Shown: positions 52,956-62,917, counted from the stretch's first letter. The stretch is DNA of 64,000 nucleotides from Cryobacterium glucosi (GCF_004402235.1 NZ_SOFS01000015.1:231662-295661), one strand, 5' to 3'. Notes: generated by a model not told the origin, from the sequence alone. Translations and numbers: made by a program.

Positions 52956-54857
52956 ATGAGCATGGAAAGCGCGGCCTGGAGCTCGCTGTACAAGATCTCT
53001 TCCGCCAGGGACGGCAAGAACGGCTTCTCCCGTGAGTCCGTTCGGCGGATCCTGACGTTCGCGGTGCCCTACCGGTCCAAGCTTCTGATCTTCATCACCC
53101 TCTCCATCGTGGGAGCTTTTCTCGCGGTCGCGACGCCGGTACTCGCCGGCAAGGTGGTCGACGTCATCGTCGCCCAGGGCGCGGTCACCACGATCGTTTG
53201 GATCGCAGTGGTCATCGCCCTCGTGGCCGTGGCCGACGCCGCCGTGTCACTCGTGACGCGCTGGTACTCGGCGCGGATCGGCGAAGGCGTGATCCTGGAC
53301 CTCCGCACTGCCGTCTTCAACCACGTGCAGAAGATGCCGATCGCGTTCTTCACCCGCACGCGGACGGGCGCCCTCGTGAGCCGCCTCAACAACGATGTGA
53401 TCGGCGCTCAGCAGGCCTTTAGCGGCACGCTGTCCGGCGTGGTCACGAACCTCGTGGCGCTGACCCTCACCCTGATCGTCATGCTCAGCACGTCCTGGCT
53501 CGTGACGATTCTCGCCGTGATCATGCTCCCCATCTTTCTGGTGCCCGCGCGCCGCATGGGCAGCCGCCTCGCCGCGCTGCGCCGCGAGGCCGCCGACCAC
53601 AATTCCGCCATGAGCACGCAGATGACCGAGCGCTTCTCGGCGCCCGGCGCCACCCTCGTCAAGCTGTTCGGCCGGCCCGACGAGGAGGCCGAGGAGTTCC
53701 GCGTCCGCGCCGCCCGCGTCCGCGACATCGGGGTCCGGACCGCGATGCTGCAGTTCGTCTTCTTCACCGCACTGATGCTCGTCTCTGCTCTCGCTCTGGC
53801 GCTCGTGTACGGGCTCGGCGGCTCCCTCGCACTCGCCGGCCAGCTGAATACCGGTGACGTGGTCACCTTGGCGCTCCTCCTCACCCGCCTCTACGCGCCG
53901 CTCACCGGCCTGGCAAACGCACGGGTGGAGATCATGAGCGCGGTGGTCAGCTTCGAGCGCGTCTTCGAGGTGCTGGACCTCGAACCGCTCATCCAGGAGA
54001 AGCCCGACGCCGTCCCCGTCCCAGAAGGCCCAGTGGCCGTCGAGTTCGACAACGTTCGCTTCGCCTACCCGTCCGCGGACAAGGTGTCCCTCGCCTCTCT
54101 CGAGGAGGTTTCCACGCTGGACACCCGCGGCGGCGAGGAGGTGCTGCACGGCGTGTCCTTCAGGATTGAGCCGGGGCAGACCGTTGCCCTCGTTGGTTCG
54201 TCCGGTGCCGGCAAGTCCACAATTGCGCAGCTCCTCTCGCGCCTGTATGACGTCGACAGCGGCGCCGTGCGCCTCGCGGGGACGGATGTCCGCGATGTTA
54301 CGTTCGTCTCCATGCGGCACAGCCTGGGCATGGTGACGCAGGACGGCCACCTGTTCCACGAGACCATCCTCTCCAATCTGCGCCTTGCGAGGCCGGAGGC
54401 GTCCGACGACGAGGTGTGGGACGCCGTCCGCCGTGCGCGGCTCGAGCCGCTCATCCGGTCGCTGCCGGACCAGCTGGACACCATGGTGGGAGAGCGTGGC
54501 TACCGGCTGTCCGGGGGTGAGCGCCAGCGGATGACCATCGCGAGGCTCCTGCTCGCCCAGCCGCGCGTCGTCATCCTCGACGAGGCGACGGCGGCGCTGG
54601 ACTCGACGTCTGAGGCCGCCGTGCAGGCGGCGCTCAGCGAGGCGCTCAAGGGACGGACGGCGATGGTGATCGCACACCGCCTCTCCACCATCCGCAACGC
54701 GGACCTGATCCTCGTGGTTGAGGACGGCTCGATCGTGGAGCGCGGTACGCACGAGGAACTGCTGGCCGCGGGTGGGCGGTACGAGGAATTGCACCGGACC
54801 CAGTTCGCCGTGCAGAAGAATGTTGCGGCCGATGAGGAAGCGCTGAGCCGGACCTAG
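52956..54857 (+). CDS. ABC exporter, fused permease-ATPase (MsbA/LmrA type)
   Basis: 633 aa with GGAAGGAA upstream of ATG 52956. Residues about 45-340 are the six-helix permease (FAVPYRSKLLIFITLSIVGA; FTRTRTGALVSRLNNDV). The ATPase has Walker A VGSSGAGKST, Q-loop VTQDGHLF, signature YRLSGGERQRMTIARLLL, Walker B VVILDEATAALD and H-loop IAHRL. An insert before Walker A (about 375-390) is unusual. Homodimer or half-transporter for lipids or drugs. Substrate unknown. Confidence 0.92.
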   Translation: MSMESAAWSSLYKISSARDGKNGFSRESVRRILTFAVPYRSKLLIFITLSIVGAFLAVATPVLAGKVVDVIVAQGAVTTIVWIAVVIALVAVADAAVSLVTRWYSARIGEGVILDLRTAVFNHVQKMPIAFFTRTRTGALVSRLNNDVIGAQQAFSGTLSGVVTNLVALTLTLIVMLSTSWLVTILAVIMLPIFLVPARRMGSRLAALRREAADHNSAMSTQMTERFSAPGATLVKLFGRPDEEAEEFRVRAARVRDIGVRTAMLQFVFFTALMLVSALALALVYGLGGSLALAGQLNTGDVVTLALLLTRLYAPLTGLANARVEIMSAVVSFERVFEVLDLEPLIQEKPDAVPVPEGPVAVEFDNVRFAYPSADKVSLASLEEVSTLDTRGGEEVLHGVSFRIEPGQTVALVGSSGAGKSTIAQLLSRLYDVDSGAVRLAGTDVRDVTFVSMRHSLGMVTQDGHLFHETILSNLRLARPEASDDEVWDAVRRARLEPLIRSLPDQLDTMVGERGYRLSGGERQRMTIARLLLAQPRVVILDEATAALDSTSEAAVQAALSEALKGRTAMVIAHRLSTIRNADLILVVEDGSIVERGTHEELLAAGGRYEELHRTQFAVQKNVAADEEALSRT

Positions 54858-54920
54858 TCGCTGAGCTCGGTCGTGTCGGCACAGGGAAGGATCCGTATAT
54901 CGCTGTGCTCATGCCTCGAT

Positions 54921-54936
54921 CACACGCGCATGTGTG
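54921..54936. promoter_or_regulatory. Possible operator for GPH sugar transporter gene
   Basis: CACAC-GCGCAT-GTGTG, a 5-bp inverted repeat 66 bp before the GTG start, followed closely by TATGGT (54941-54946) that could be a -10 box. No regulator gene is adjacent. The position fits a LacI- or GntR-type repressor encoded elsewhere. Confidence 0.35.
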
Positions 54937-55002
54937 CTTGTATGGTAGTGTGCAGACATCCCCGGAACGAGCCTGGGACCCTGAAGCAGAAGGCACAATG
55001 AC

Positions 55003-56601
55003 GTGAGCCCCCTCATCGACAAATCGACCCCACGCGTGTACACGGCCCGACCCATCACGCTTGCCCGGAGCATCGGCTTCGGTGTCCTGGACCTCATGGG
55101 CGGCGGCTGGAACACCATCATCAGCGGCCTGATGCTGTACTTCTTCACGACCTACGGGGACGTCAGCGCCGTCCAAGCCGGCACCATCCTCTTCATCGCC
55201 CGCATCGTCGACGCGGTCGTCAGCCTCATCATCGGCCCGCTGACCGACAACTTCTATCGGACCCGCCTGGGCAAAAAGTTCGGCCGCCGCCACTTCTTCC
55301 TGCTCATCGGCGCACCCTTGCTCCTCGTCGTCTTCCCCCTGCTGTGGATCTCGCAACAGGGCTTCTGGTACTACCTGATCGTCTACCTGGCTGTTGAGAT
55401 GATCATGGCGATGATTCTCATCCCGTGGGAGACCCTGCCCACTGAGATGACGGACAACTACAAGCTGCGGACGAAGCTCAGCTCAACCCGCATGTTCCTG
55501 TCGGCCACGGGCACCTTCCTCGTCTTCTTCATCCCGGCCCAGATCAAAGGGACGAACAACCCGAACGCCTACCTCATCACCGGTCTCATCTTCTCCGTGC
55601 TGTTCGCCGGCGCCGTCATCACGACGTACTTCACCACCTGGGAGCGCAAGCTCACCCCGGAGTTCCTCGCGGAGCTCGACGCCCAGCCCAAGGTGCCTGT
55701 CGGAAAGCTCATTACCGACAACCTCAAGGACTTCGGCTCGACGTTCAAGAACTCGAGCTTCCGCAAGCACCTGGCGATCTATCTCTTCTCCTTTACGGGC
55801 AAGGACATCTTCGCCACAGCGCTGACGTTCTTCGTCGTGTACGCCGTGCACGGCAGCGAGTCTTTCGGCCTCACCCTCCAGGCGCTGTCCATCATCGGGC
55901 TGCCGACCACGGTGCTCGCCGCATTCCTCATGATCCGCAAGGGCCCGCGCTACTTGTTTGCCATGTCCTACTCCGTGATCATCGCCTGCCTGCTCGCCCT
56001 CGGCGCGATCTACCTCATCCAGCCGTCCTCGACGATGGTGCTGCTCGTCATCGTCGGCCTCGCGTATCAGGCCGGACGATCCATCCTCGAGTTCACGCCG
56101 TGGAACGTCTTCCCGTTCATCCCCGACGTCGACCGGATTATGACCCGCCAGGACCGCGCCGGAATCTATGCCGCGGTGATGACCTTCGGCCGCAAGTCGA
56201 CAGGCGCGGTCGCGACCCTCATCGTCTCGTGGTTCCTGGACCTGGGTGGATTCCTCAAGCCCGGCAGCGAGGGCGGCGTGCAGCTCGACGCCTCGTGCCT
56301 CAACTCCTGTCCCCTCGTTCAGAGCTCCGGCACCCAGCACGTCATCGCACTCGTCGTCATCGTCGGGCCCCTCGTCCTCATCGCTATCGCGTTCGCCATC
56401 TCACGGTTCATGTACCTCGACCCGCAGAACCACGCAGTCCTGCGCGCCGAGATCGACCGCCTCGAGGCCGGCGGCTCCAAGGACGACGTCACCTCCGAGG
56501 CCCGTGTGGTCGTCGAGAAGCTGACCGGCCACCCGTACGAGTCGGCCTGGCCCGAGGACGCGATCTCCCCGACCGCCCCGACCGTCTCCACCAAGGGCTG
56601 A
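55003..56601 (+). CDS. GPH-family glycoside/sugar transporter (MelB-like)
   Basis: 532 aa from GTG 55003. Twelve helices. LMGGGWNTIISGLMLYFFTT, then FIARIVDAVVSLIIGPLTDN, FYRTRLGKKFGRRHFFLLIG (MelB-like cation/sugar loop), and WETLPTEMTDNYKLRTKLSS are hallmarks of the glycoside-pentoside-hexuronide family. Couples uptake of a glycoside to Na+ or H+. Followed by the start of another gene that is broken off, presumably a glycosidase or operon partner. Confidence 0.9.
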   Translation: MSPLIDKSTPRVYTARPITLARSIGFGVLDLMGGGWNTIISGLMLYFFTTYGDVSAVQAGTILFIARIVDAVVSLIIGPLTDNFYRTRLGKKFGRRHFFLLIGAPLLLVVFPLLWISQQGFWYYLIVYLAVEMIMAMILIPWETLPTEMTDNYKLRTKLSSTRMFLSATGTFLVFFIPAQIKGTNNPNAYLITGLIFSVLFAGAVITTYFTTWERKLTPEFLAELDAQPKVPVGKLITDNLKDFGSTFKNSSFRKHLAIYLFSFTGKDIFATALTFFVVYAVHGSESFGLTLQALSIIGLPTTVLAAFLMIRKGPRYLFAMSYSVIIACLLALGAIYLIQPSSTMVLLVIVGLAYQAGRSILEFTPWNVFPFIPDVDRIMTRQDRAGIYAAVMTFGRKSTGAVATLIVSWFLDLGGFLKPGSEGGVQLDASCLNSCPLVQSSGTQHVIALVVIVGPLVLIAIAFAISRFMYLDPQNHAVLRAEIDRLEAGGSKDDVTSEARVVVEKLTGHPYESAWPEDAISPTAPTVSTKG

Positions 56602-56663
56602 CCGGCACACCGGCTCGATGCCCCACACCCGTCGAGGGCCGCACGCACTAGGAGCGCTGAACC

Positions 56664-56792
56664 GTGACCGACACGTCGAGCAACACCGGCACCGCCAAGG
56701 AAGTTACGGACGTTCTTCCGCTTTCGCGGATGGAACGATTGAAAACGCTCGATCCTCGGCGCAAAGTGGAAGGTAGATCGGCGGGTCGGTGA
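56664..56792 (+). pseudogene. Truncated second gene of GPH-transporter operon
   Basis: AGGAG at ideal spacing precedes GTG 56664. The 42-residue product begins MTDTSSNTGTAKEVTDVLPL and stops soon after. Such a strong initiation site for so short an ORF, directly after a sugar transporter, suggests the 5' end of a lost catabolic gene, cut near 56730-56760. The product cannot be identified. Confidence 0.45.
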
Positions 56793-56920
56793 GCCAGTCC
56801 ATGTGCGAAATCCACGCGGCTGCTCCTGAAGGAGACATCACGGTCGTTTCATTGCCCGTTTGGCTGCATCAGATCCCCGGTGGAGGCACATCGGGATGGT
56901 TCCGGCAGCAGCACTTCCAC

Positions 56921-56963
56921 GGATCCCTTATCCCACCCGAGGATGTGCAGGAGTGATCCTCGG
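56921..56963 (+). pseudogene. pdxY-like remnant sequence
   Basis: Matches bases 41436-41479 of the pdxY gene with a few mismatches and one missing base. The translation GSLIPPEDVQE corresponds to GSLIAPEDVHD of PdxY and then meets TGA. No further similarity could be followed on either side. Confidence 0.45.
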
Positions 56964-56986
56964 CCTCGGATCGGTCGTGCCGTAAA

Positions 56987-58609
56987 GTGCATCGCGTGCG
57001 CACTGATCCGAGTACCTGGTTCCTCAGCCGGGCCGAGCGCGGAAACCTGTCCACGGACGTGCATGCGGGTAGTGCCGGATCGCCGGCCTGGTCGGAGGGC
57101 AACCTCGTGGTGCCCCTGGTGCATGGCACCACCTACTTCGCCCGGCTGCACGAGGAGTTGACGGCGTTGCAGGCGGGAGACCGCGTCTGGTTCACCGACT
57201 GGCGTGGCGATGCCGACGAGCGGATGCTGCCGGACGGGCCATCGATCGGCGATCTGCTCGCTGGACTGGCCCGCTCGGGAGTGGAAGTGCGCGGCCTCGT
57301 CTGGAGATCCCACGGGGAAAGCGTGTCGGCCCCGATGAGCGGCCGCTCCAACGAACGGCTGGGTCGCGAGATCAACGAGGCTGGCGGCGAGGTGCTGCTG
57401 GACCAGCGCGTGCGCCTCTTCGGCTCGCATCACCAGAAGTTCTTCGTCATCCGCCGTCGGGACGACCCGTCGCGGGACATCGCGTTCGTCGGCGGACTCG
57501 ACCTTTGCCACGGCCGCCGGGACGACGCCGGACACACGGGAGACCCGCAGGCGCTGGATATGGATCCGCGGTACGGCAAACGCCCGCCGTGGCACGATGC
57601 CTCCCTCGAACTGCACGGCCCCGTGGTGGCAGACCTACTGGCGGTGTTCGCCGAGCGATGGAACGACCCTCACCCACTGGACCGGCGCACGCCCTACCGG
57701 ATGCTGCTACAGCGTCTCGCCCGCATGCCCCGGCACCCCAGGCCCCTGCCGGAATCCGCGCCACCACCGCCGCCGGCGGGCCCGCACGCCGTGCAGCTGC
57801 TGCGCACCTACGGTGTGAAGCGCCCACCGTTCCCGTTCGCGCCTGCCGGGGAGCGCAGCATTGCCCGCGCCTACGGGAAGGCCTTCGCCCGCGCGCGCTC
57901 GCTGATCTACATAGAGGACCAGTATCTGTGGTCCACGGAAGTCGCAGCCGCTCTCGCGGCGGCCCTCACACGCAACCCCGAGTTGACCCTGATCGTCGTC
58001 GTGCCCCGGTATCCCGACTCCGACGGGCGTCTCGCCGGGCCGGCAAGCCGGCTGGGCCAGTTGCGGGCACTCAGCATGCTCCGCCGCGCCGCGCCAGGCC
58101 GGGTCGGCGTTTTCGACCTCGAGAACGCCGCGGGCACTCCGATCTACGTGCACGCCAAGGTCTGCATCGTCGACGACACGTGGGTCACCTGTGGCTCGGA
58201 CAACTTCAATCGCCGATCGTGGACCACCGACAGCGAGCTCACGTGCGCCGTCATCGATACCACCCCGGGCACCCCGGAAGCACCCGGCGCAGGGAACGGC
58301 CCCGATGCTTCCGGGCGTCTGGCCCGGGACCTCCGCCTGCAACTGTGGTCGGAACACCTGGGCCTGGACCCGGACGATCCCGCGCTCGGCGACCCCGCCG
58401 CCGCGCTCCGCCTGTGGAACACCACCGCCGACGGCCTCGACGACTGGCACGCAACCGGCCACCGCGCGACCCGCCCCACGGGACGAGTGCGCCACCACAC
58501 TCCCGAACCGGTCACGCGCATCCAGCGGCTCTGGGCGGTCCCCATCGGGCGCTTCGTCATGGACCCGGATGGCCGGCCCCGCCCGTTGCGAGGTACCGCG
58601 CGCTTTTAG
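56987..58609 (+). CDS. Phospholipase D-family protein
   Basis: 540 aa (GTG 56987; a second GTG three codons later). Two HKD regions: the first, HHQKFFVIRR with AFVGGLDLCHGRRDD, lacks the usual Asp after the Lys, as in a bacterial subgroup. The second, VHAKVCIVDDTWVTCGSDNF, is complete. A Pro-rich linker (about 255-270) separates the lobes. Hydrolyses or transfers phosphodiesters through a His-phosphoenzyme. No signal peptide. The last 60 residues are basic. Shares its 3' space with a convergent phosphatase gene. Confidence 0.88.
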   Translation: MHRVRTDPSTWFLSRAERGNLSTDVHAGSAGSPAWSEGNLVVPLVHGTTYFARLHEELTALQAGDRVWFTDWRGDADERMLPDGPSIGDLLAGLARSGVEVRGLVWRSHGESVSAPMSGRSNERLGREINEAGGEVLLDQRVRLFGSHHQKFFVIRRRDDPSRDIAFVGGLDLCHGRRDDAGHTGDPQALDMDPRYGKRPPWHDASLELHGPVVADLLAVFAERWNDPHPLDRRTPYRMLLQRLARMPRHPRPLPESAPPPPPAGPHAVQLLRTYGVKRPPFPFAPAGERSIARAYGKAFARARSLIYIEDQYLWSTEVAAALAAALTRNPELTLIVVVPRYPDSDGRLAGPASRLGQLRALSMLRRAAPGRVGVFDLENAAGTPIYVHAKVCIVDDTWVTCGSDNFNRRSWTTDSELTCAVIDTTPGTPEAPGAGNGPDASGRLARDLRLQLWSEHLGLDPDDPALGDPAAALRLWNTTADGLDDWHATGHRATRPTGRVRHHTPEPVTRIQRLWAVPIGRFVMDPDGRPRPLRGTARF

Positions 58610-58738
58610 GCCGCGCAGTTCTAGGTCCGACGGTTTCGCCCAGGCAGCCGCATCCGCGAAATGTTCAACCTCGCTCACATGCCGGCGCACCAGCAGCCGG
58701 CACCGAATCGCAAGTCCTTGGGCAGCCTGAGTTGCGTC

Positions 58739-59395
58739 TTAGGACTCCGAGGGCACCAAGGGAAGTTCGGCTCCGTAGTTCCAAGACACGATGGCCGGCT
58801 GCTCACGGTAGAAGCTGAGCACGGAGACTGATCCAGCATCCAGGGTGATTTGAGCACCGAATCGAGGGGCCATCCTCAGGTACACGGCGGTGAGAATGCG
58901 CAGGAAATGGCCATGCGCGATCAGGGCGACATTTCCCTCCTCCATGGCAGGCAGCACCCGCGTGAGCACCCGCGACGCGCGGGCGGCGACCTCCTCGACC
59001 GTCTCACCGGGCGTGTGACCACGAATCACGCCGTGGGTGAATGCGCTCCAGTTGTAGCCGAGTTCGCTGCGGATATCGCGCGTCGTACGCCCCTCGTACC
59101 CGCCGTAGTCCCACTCAACGAGAAGCGGATCAACCTCCGCTTGAAGGCCAGCGAGCTCAGCAGTGCGTCGCGCACGCTGCAGCGGCGAGGTCAGCACGAG
59201 GGAGAAATCGTAGCCGGCCACTAACCTACCCGCGCCGCGGGCCAGTTCCTCTCCCCGGTCGGTGAGCGGAACATCCGTGAGTCCAGTGTGTTTACCCTCC
59301 TTCGACCACTCCGTCTCCCCATGGCGCAAGAGAATCAGCTTCCCTGACGGGTTATCCGGAGCGGGGTGGCTGGGCAGCGGCTCGTTCATGAACAT
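58739..59395 (-). CDS. Histidine phosphatase / phosphoglycerate mutase-like
   Basis: 218 aa (start ATG 59395, or 59389 two codons on). KLILLRHGETEWSKEGKHTG has the catalytic RHG, SPLQRARRTAELAG, LVEWDYGGYEGRTTRDI and LIAHGHFLRILTAVYL complete the active site. Similar to acid phosphatases and mannosyl-3-phosphoglycerate-type phosphatases of actinobacteria rather than glycolytic GpmA. Substrate undefined. Confidence 0.88.
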   Translation of the reverse strand: MFMNEPLPSHPAPDNPSGKLILLRHGETEWSKEGKHTGLTDVPLTDRGEELARGAGRLVAGYDFSLVLTSPLQRARRTAELAGLQAEVDPLLVEWDYGGYEGRTTRDIRSELGYNWSAFTHGVIRGHTPGETVEEVAARASRVLTRVLPAMEEGNVALIAHGHFLRILTAVYLRMAPRFGAQITLDAGSVSVLSFYREQPAIVSWNYGAELPLVPSES

Positions 59396-60406
59396 ACGGC
59401 AACAGTAGTATCACCCCCCGGTTTCGATGGAGGTTCTTGATTGATGGAAAGGCCAGCGTTCACCCCGCGGGCGTTCGAAACGGGTGGGGGAATGGGCATC
59501 CCAGCAATCACGCGGCTACGGCCGTTCATGGTGAGCGCAGACGACTCGGGAAGCGAAGAGATGCTCGCCCCCGGGAACCCCGGATGCCGCTCTCAACATG
59601 GACGTACTGCGCTCCCACGCGGGTGTGAGTTCTAGCGCTGCCCGTCGCGGCCGACCGAGAGGTCCACGAGACCTTCGACACGACCGCCCGGATGACCTCA
59701 GGAGCCTAGACGTTCCGTGGGCCTTTACGGTTTTAGCCGGGTGCCTCGATGAGACCGCTCGCGTAGCGCGGGGCTCTCGTTAAATCCTTTAACCAAAAAG
59801 TCCCGGAAACCCTTGAGTTTCCGGGACATTTGGTGGGCTGTTTACGAAAGGCTGCAGGGCGCGGATCGCGCCAGATCTCAGGCGTCGTTTTCCTCCACAA
59901 TTTCCGGATTTTCCTCCACTTCCTATAATCGCCTTGGGCCGCGTACCAGAAAGTCGCTACTTTCTATCACCATTCCGGTGATGCACCTTGCCAACCCCAG
60001 TCGATCGTGGTCCCATTCGTCGGAGCAGCCGAATCGTCGCCCTGTGCGTGGCCAGTCTTGTTTGACTGCTTGTCAGAGCAAAGTAGCGCCCGTCAACGAG
60101 CAACTGTCGACAGAGCAGAGTCGAGATAATTAGTACATGAACGGATGAGCCACCGACGACACCACTTCCGGAGGGCGGCCGACGGGGCGTCCTCATAGGT
60201 GCTGGCGACCGAGAACCCCGAGTCGGCGTGAACTCGCGCGACGCCCGCGTGCTCGAACCCGCGCACGTCCGGCATCGAAAGACCGTCGCTCATTGTGACC
60301 TCGGACGATTTGACCTCCATTTCTGAGTCCGCGCATGTCCTCGGTACCCCACTGGCGAAAGCCACAACGAGCACACAAGTCCTTCAACCAGAGCTAGTGT
60401 GCTGGC
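59396..60406. other. 1-kb gene-poor region bordering accessory DNA
   Basis: No convincing CDS. The longest minus frame (60093-60374) has no ribosome-binding site and no recognised family. Present are a strong minus-strand terminator (59800-59827), two 11-bp direct repeats TTTTCCTCCAC (59888 and 59909, 21 bp apart) and a plus-strand TATAAT (59924-59929) with no gene for about 470 bp. Base composition is less GC-rich than the left part of the window. Probably a boundary region. Confidence 0.45.
59800..59827 (-). terminator. Strong intrinsic terminator (minus strand)
   Basis: GTCCCGGAAAC - 6 nt - GTTTCCGGGAC, an 11-bp perfect stem followed on the minus strand by TTTTT. No minus-strand gene ends nearby, so it marks an unrecognised transcript or a gene that has been lost. 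Confidence 0.75.
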
Positions 60407-62593
60407 ATGGGCAACACCGTCGGGCTCTTACTCGTGCATGGGATTGGTAAGCAAGCGCCAGGTTCGACCCTGGCGGACATGGGCGATCCGTTCCTAGGCT
60501 GGCTCCGGACCTGGTCACGCGGCCATGGCGGCGATTTCGATCTTTCAACAATTAGCGACGACCCAACAACGCCTCGACACATCGAGGGAACGTGGTCCTG
60601 CGAGAACGACGAAGCCAAAGTGGTAGTGGCGGAATGCTGGTGGGCCGAAAGCTTTGCTCCTCCGCCGCTGACCCAAGTTCTCGCCTGGATGCCCGGGATG
60701 ATGTATCGAGTCATATGGAGGTGGACGCACTTCACCTGGGGACTACTTCTACTATTTCTGGCTCTTCTGTCCTTCTTTCTTCCGGGGGAATGGTGGTGGA
60801 TCGCGGCAGTGACGCTTGGACTCGCAGTGGCTCTCGTCCTTGCCGTGCCCCTGCTGATTCTGATCGCATATGTCCTTCTGCAACTCCTGCCATGGGGTAG
60901 GCGAAGCACTCTAAAGTTCGCAGACTGGCTCACGACCGCCGCTGGAGACGCTCTCGTCCTGCGGAGCAGCGAGACCAAGTTTTCGGCGATGCGCAGCCGA
61001 TGCCTGAGTGACCTCCAATGGATTGCGGAAAAATGTGACCGCGTTATCGTGATCGCTCACTCTCAGGGTTCCGTAATCGCCGTGGAAACGTTGGCCGCCA
61101 CTACAGATCCACGTTGTGATTTCTTAGTGACCGTCGGTTCGGCACTCAGACTCCTCCAACTTCCAGGGCGTGATCCGGTAGCTCGACTCCGCGCCAGACG
61201 CCCAGAAACGCGGTGGATAAATATATATAGTCAACTGGACCCGGTATCGGCCGGCCAAATCTCGAACAGCAACTACCCAATTGAACTGATAGCGCAGAAC
61301 AGCGGCTCACCCCTTTCCGCTCACACCACCTATTTCAAGAACACGGAGGGTTTTCTAAGCGTCCTGCTAGCCGTGGTTGCCGATGCAGCTCGATCGAATG
61401 GTAACGAGGACGAGACGGCGGGAAGCCCCGTCAACCGAGTCTTTACCGAAGCGGAAGAGCAAGAGTTCGCGCTAGCGGTCGAATTGCGCGAGCTGCGGAG
61501 CGCGATGAGGATGGTCTGCCGCTGGCTCAGTCTTGCCGCGACGCCAGGTATCACGTTGCTCCTCCAGGAAGGTCAATGGCCCGCGCTCGTAAGCGATTTT
61601 CTTGCTGTTGCGTGGTTCATTCCAGGTTGGCTGCGGGATTATCTGTCCGGCGTCCTTAATCAGCAGTTGGGCGAGACGTTCTCGGCGGCGGTTTGCGGCT
61701 TGACTCTGGCCGTCGTTTATCAGGCCATATTCACAGGAGGCGTTTTCAGATGGTGGGACCGGCTTGCTGCTCGAGGTCTTGCCGTCGGCACCCCCGCGGC
61801 GGGCACGCGCCTCGCCTCTGGTGTTCTTTCCGCCGCCCTCGCACCGCTAGCGATAGCGGCGATCTATGGCGTTATTGCCAGCGGAAGTGACGCTCCCTGG
61901 GCCATCCTTTCTGCGGTAGTGGCAGGTCTATACCCATTAGCAGTGGTTGCTCTCGTCACTTCTCTGCAACGTGAAAGCGCACTGCGAGGTCACACCGAAA
62001 GCGAGGACGAATCCGAGTACGAGGCATTTCTGTTTGGCGAGTTCAGGCCGGTCTTCCCTGCATTTCGCACAAAACTGTCGAACCTCCCTGAGGTCTTGAA
62101 TAGAGAAAGGAAGCGTCCCGAGCGCGAGACAATTTTGGCCCTTGAAGCCAAGCTGGCCGCAAGTGTGAGCGGCGTCCGAGCCGACAGTGGAGGCATCAAG
62201 CTTTCCGACGACGCCGTCGCTGCGCTAATCCCGGTGCGATTCCTCCCCCGTAGGAACGCAAACAAGTCGTTCTTCTTGCACCAAAATGATGAAGACAATG
62301 CACCTTATTTCACGATCGACCTGCATCTTCGGTCGGCAGATGTCTTCGTATTCATGGAGGCGCGATTGGACGCCCCCGACGGCACTGCCGATCCCCAAAC
62401 GTACAATTACTATCTGTTGAGACGTACTGAGGTCGCTTCGGTTGGTGAGGCAGCTCCGGGCAGCTTCTTGTCGAGGGACGTCACACGAGCGTCTCTTGTT
62501 GACGTGGGCGCTGGTCCGCTCAGGTGGGAGGATCTTCAGCGCCGGTTAGGAGACGCCGCGACAGTCACGGAAGGTGGCTTGCCAGGAGAGTAA
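60407..62593 (+). CDS. Membrane-embedded alpha/beta-hydrolase, unknown function
   Basis: 728 aa from ATG 60407. The hydrolase core starts at once: LLLVHGIGKQAPGS (oxyanion loop, residues 8-20) and the nucleophile S219 in VIVIAHSQGSVIA. D278 in YSQLDPVS and H306 in SAHTTYF could complete the triad. Two membrane helices (about 105-125, 130-160) interrupt the core between strand and nucleophile, and four or five more lie at about 370-530. A polar 190-residue C-terminal domain follows (ESEDESEYEAFLFGEF to the end). I know no characterised protein with this order. Codon use is less GC-biased than in the rest of the window. A membrane lipase or effector is possible. Confidence 0.75.
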   Translation: MGNTVGLLLVHGIGKQAPGSTLADMGDPFLGWLRTWSRGHGGDFDLSTISDDPTTPRHIEGTWSCENDEAKVVVAECWWAESFAPPPLTQVLAWMPGMMYRVIWRWTHFTWGLLLLFLALLSFFLPGEWWWIAAVTLGLAVALVLAVPLLILIAYVLLQLLPWGRRSTLKFADWLTTAAGDALVLRSSETKFSAMRSRCLSDLQWIAEKCDRVIVIAHSQGSVIAVETLAATTDPRCDFLVTVGSALRLLQLPGRDPVARLRARRPETRWINIYSQLDPVSAGQISNSNYPIELIAQNSGSPLSAHTTYFKNTEGFLSVLLAVVADAARSNGNEDETAGSPVNRVFTEAEEQEFALAVELRELRSAMRMVCRWLSLAATPGITLLLQEGQWPALVSDFLAVAWFIPGWLRDYLSGVLNQQLGETFSAAVCGLTLAVVYQAIFTGGVFRWWDRLAARGLAVGTPAAGTRLASGVLSAALAPLAIAAIYGVIASGSDAPWAILSAVVAGLYPLAVVALVTSLQRESALRGHTESEDESEYEAFLFGEFRPVFPAFRTKLSNLPEVLNRERKRPERETILALEAKLAASVSGVRADSGGIKLSDDAVAALIPVRFLPRRNANKSFFLHQNDEDNAPYFTIDLHLRSADVFVFMEARLDAPDGTADPQTYNYYLLRRTEVASVGEAAPGSFLSRDVTRASLVDVGAGPLRWEDLQRRLGDAATVTEGGLPGE

Positions 62594-62917
62594 GCCTCAA
62601 AGGAGACATTCATTTGCACTCCTACACAGCAGTACGTCGGAGTATGAGGTGCAGCCCGTTGGGAGAGCAAGAGCAGCGAAGACGACTGCCGGGCGGAGTT
62701 TCATCGGCCGGCAGGCCCCCATTAGTCGACGAGCGGGCCAAGGCGCCCGCGCTGGTAAGCGCGTAGGGAAGGTTCGTCGTGAGCCTACGGACTTTGCCCA
62801 TGTCTGGTCCAGACCCCACTACGAGGTGCCAACGCCGAGCAGGGGGAATCCGCCAGTATCGAGAGTCAGACTGACTGATATGGGCGGTTATGACATTCGG
62901 ACCGAAATCCCGCCACT
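62594..62917. other. Gene-free gap between convergent accessory genes
   Basis: No supported gene. A GC hairpin CGCGCT-GGTA-AGCGCG (62748-62763) may end transcription from either side. Short frames here lack ribosome-binding sites. Confidence 0.45.

Noticed and set aside
59888..59919. Iterons of a replication origin (two TTTTCCTCCAC repeats 21 bp apart)
   Set aside because: Only two copies, no rep gene or further iterons nearby.
60093..60374. 93-codon minus-strand frame in the gene-poor strip
   Set aside because: No ribosome-binding site or known motif. Could be a gene remnant linked to the orphan terminator, but evidence is too thin.
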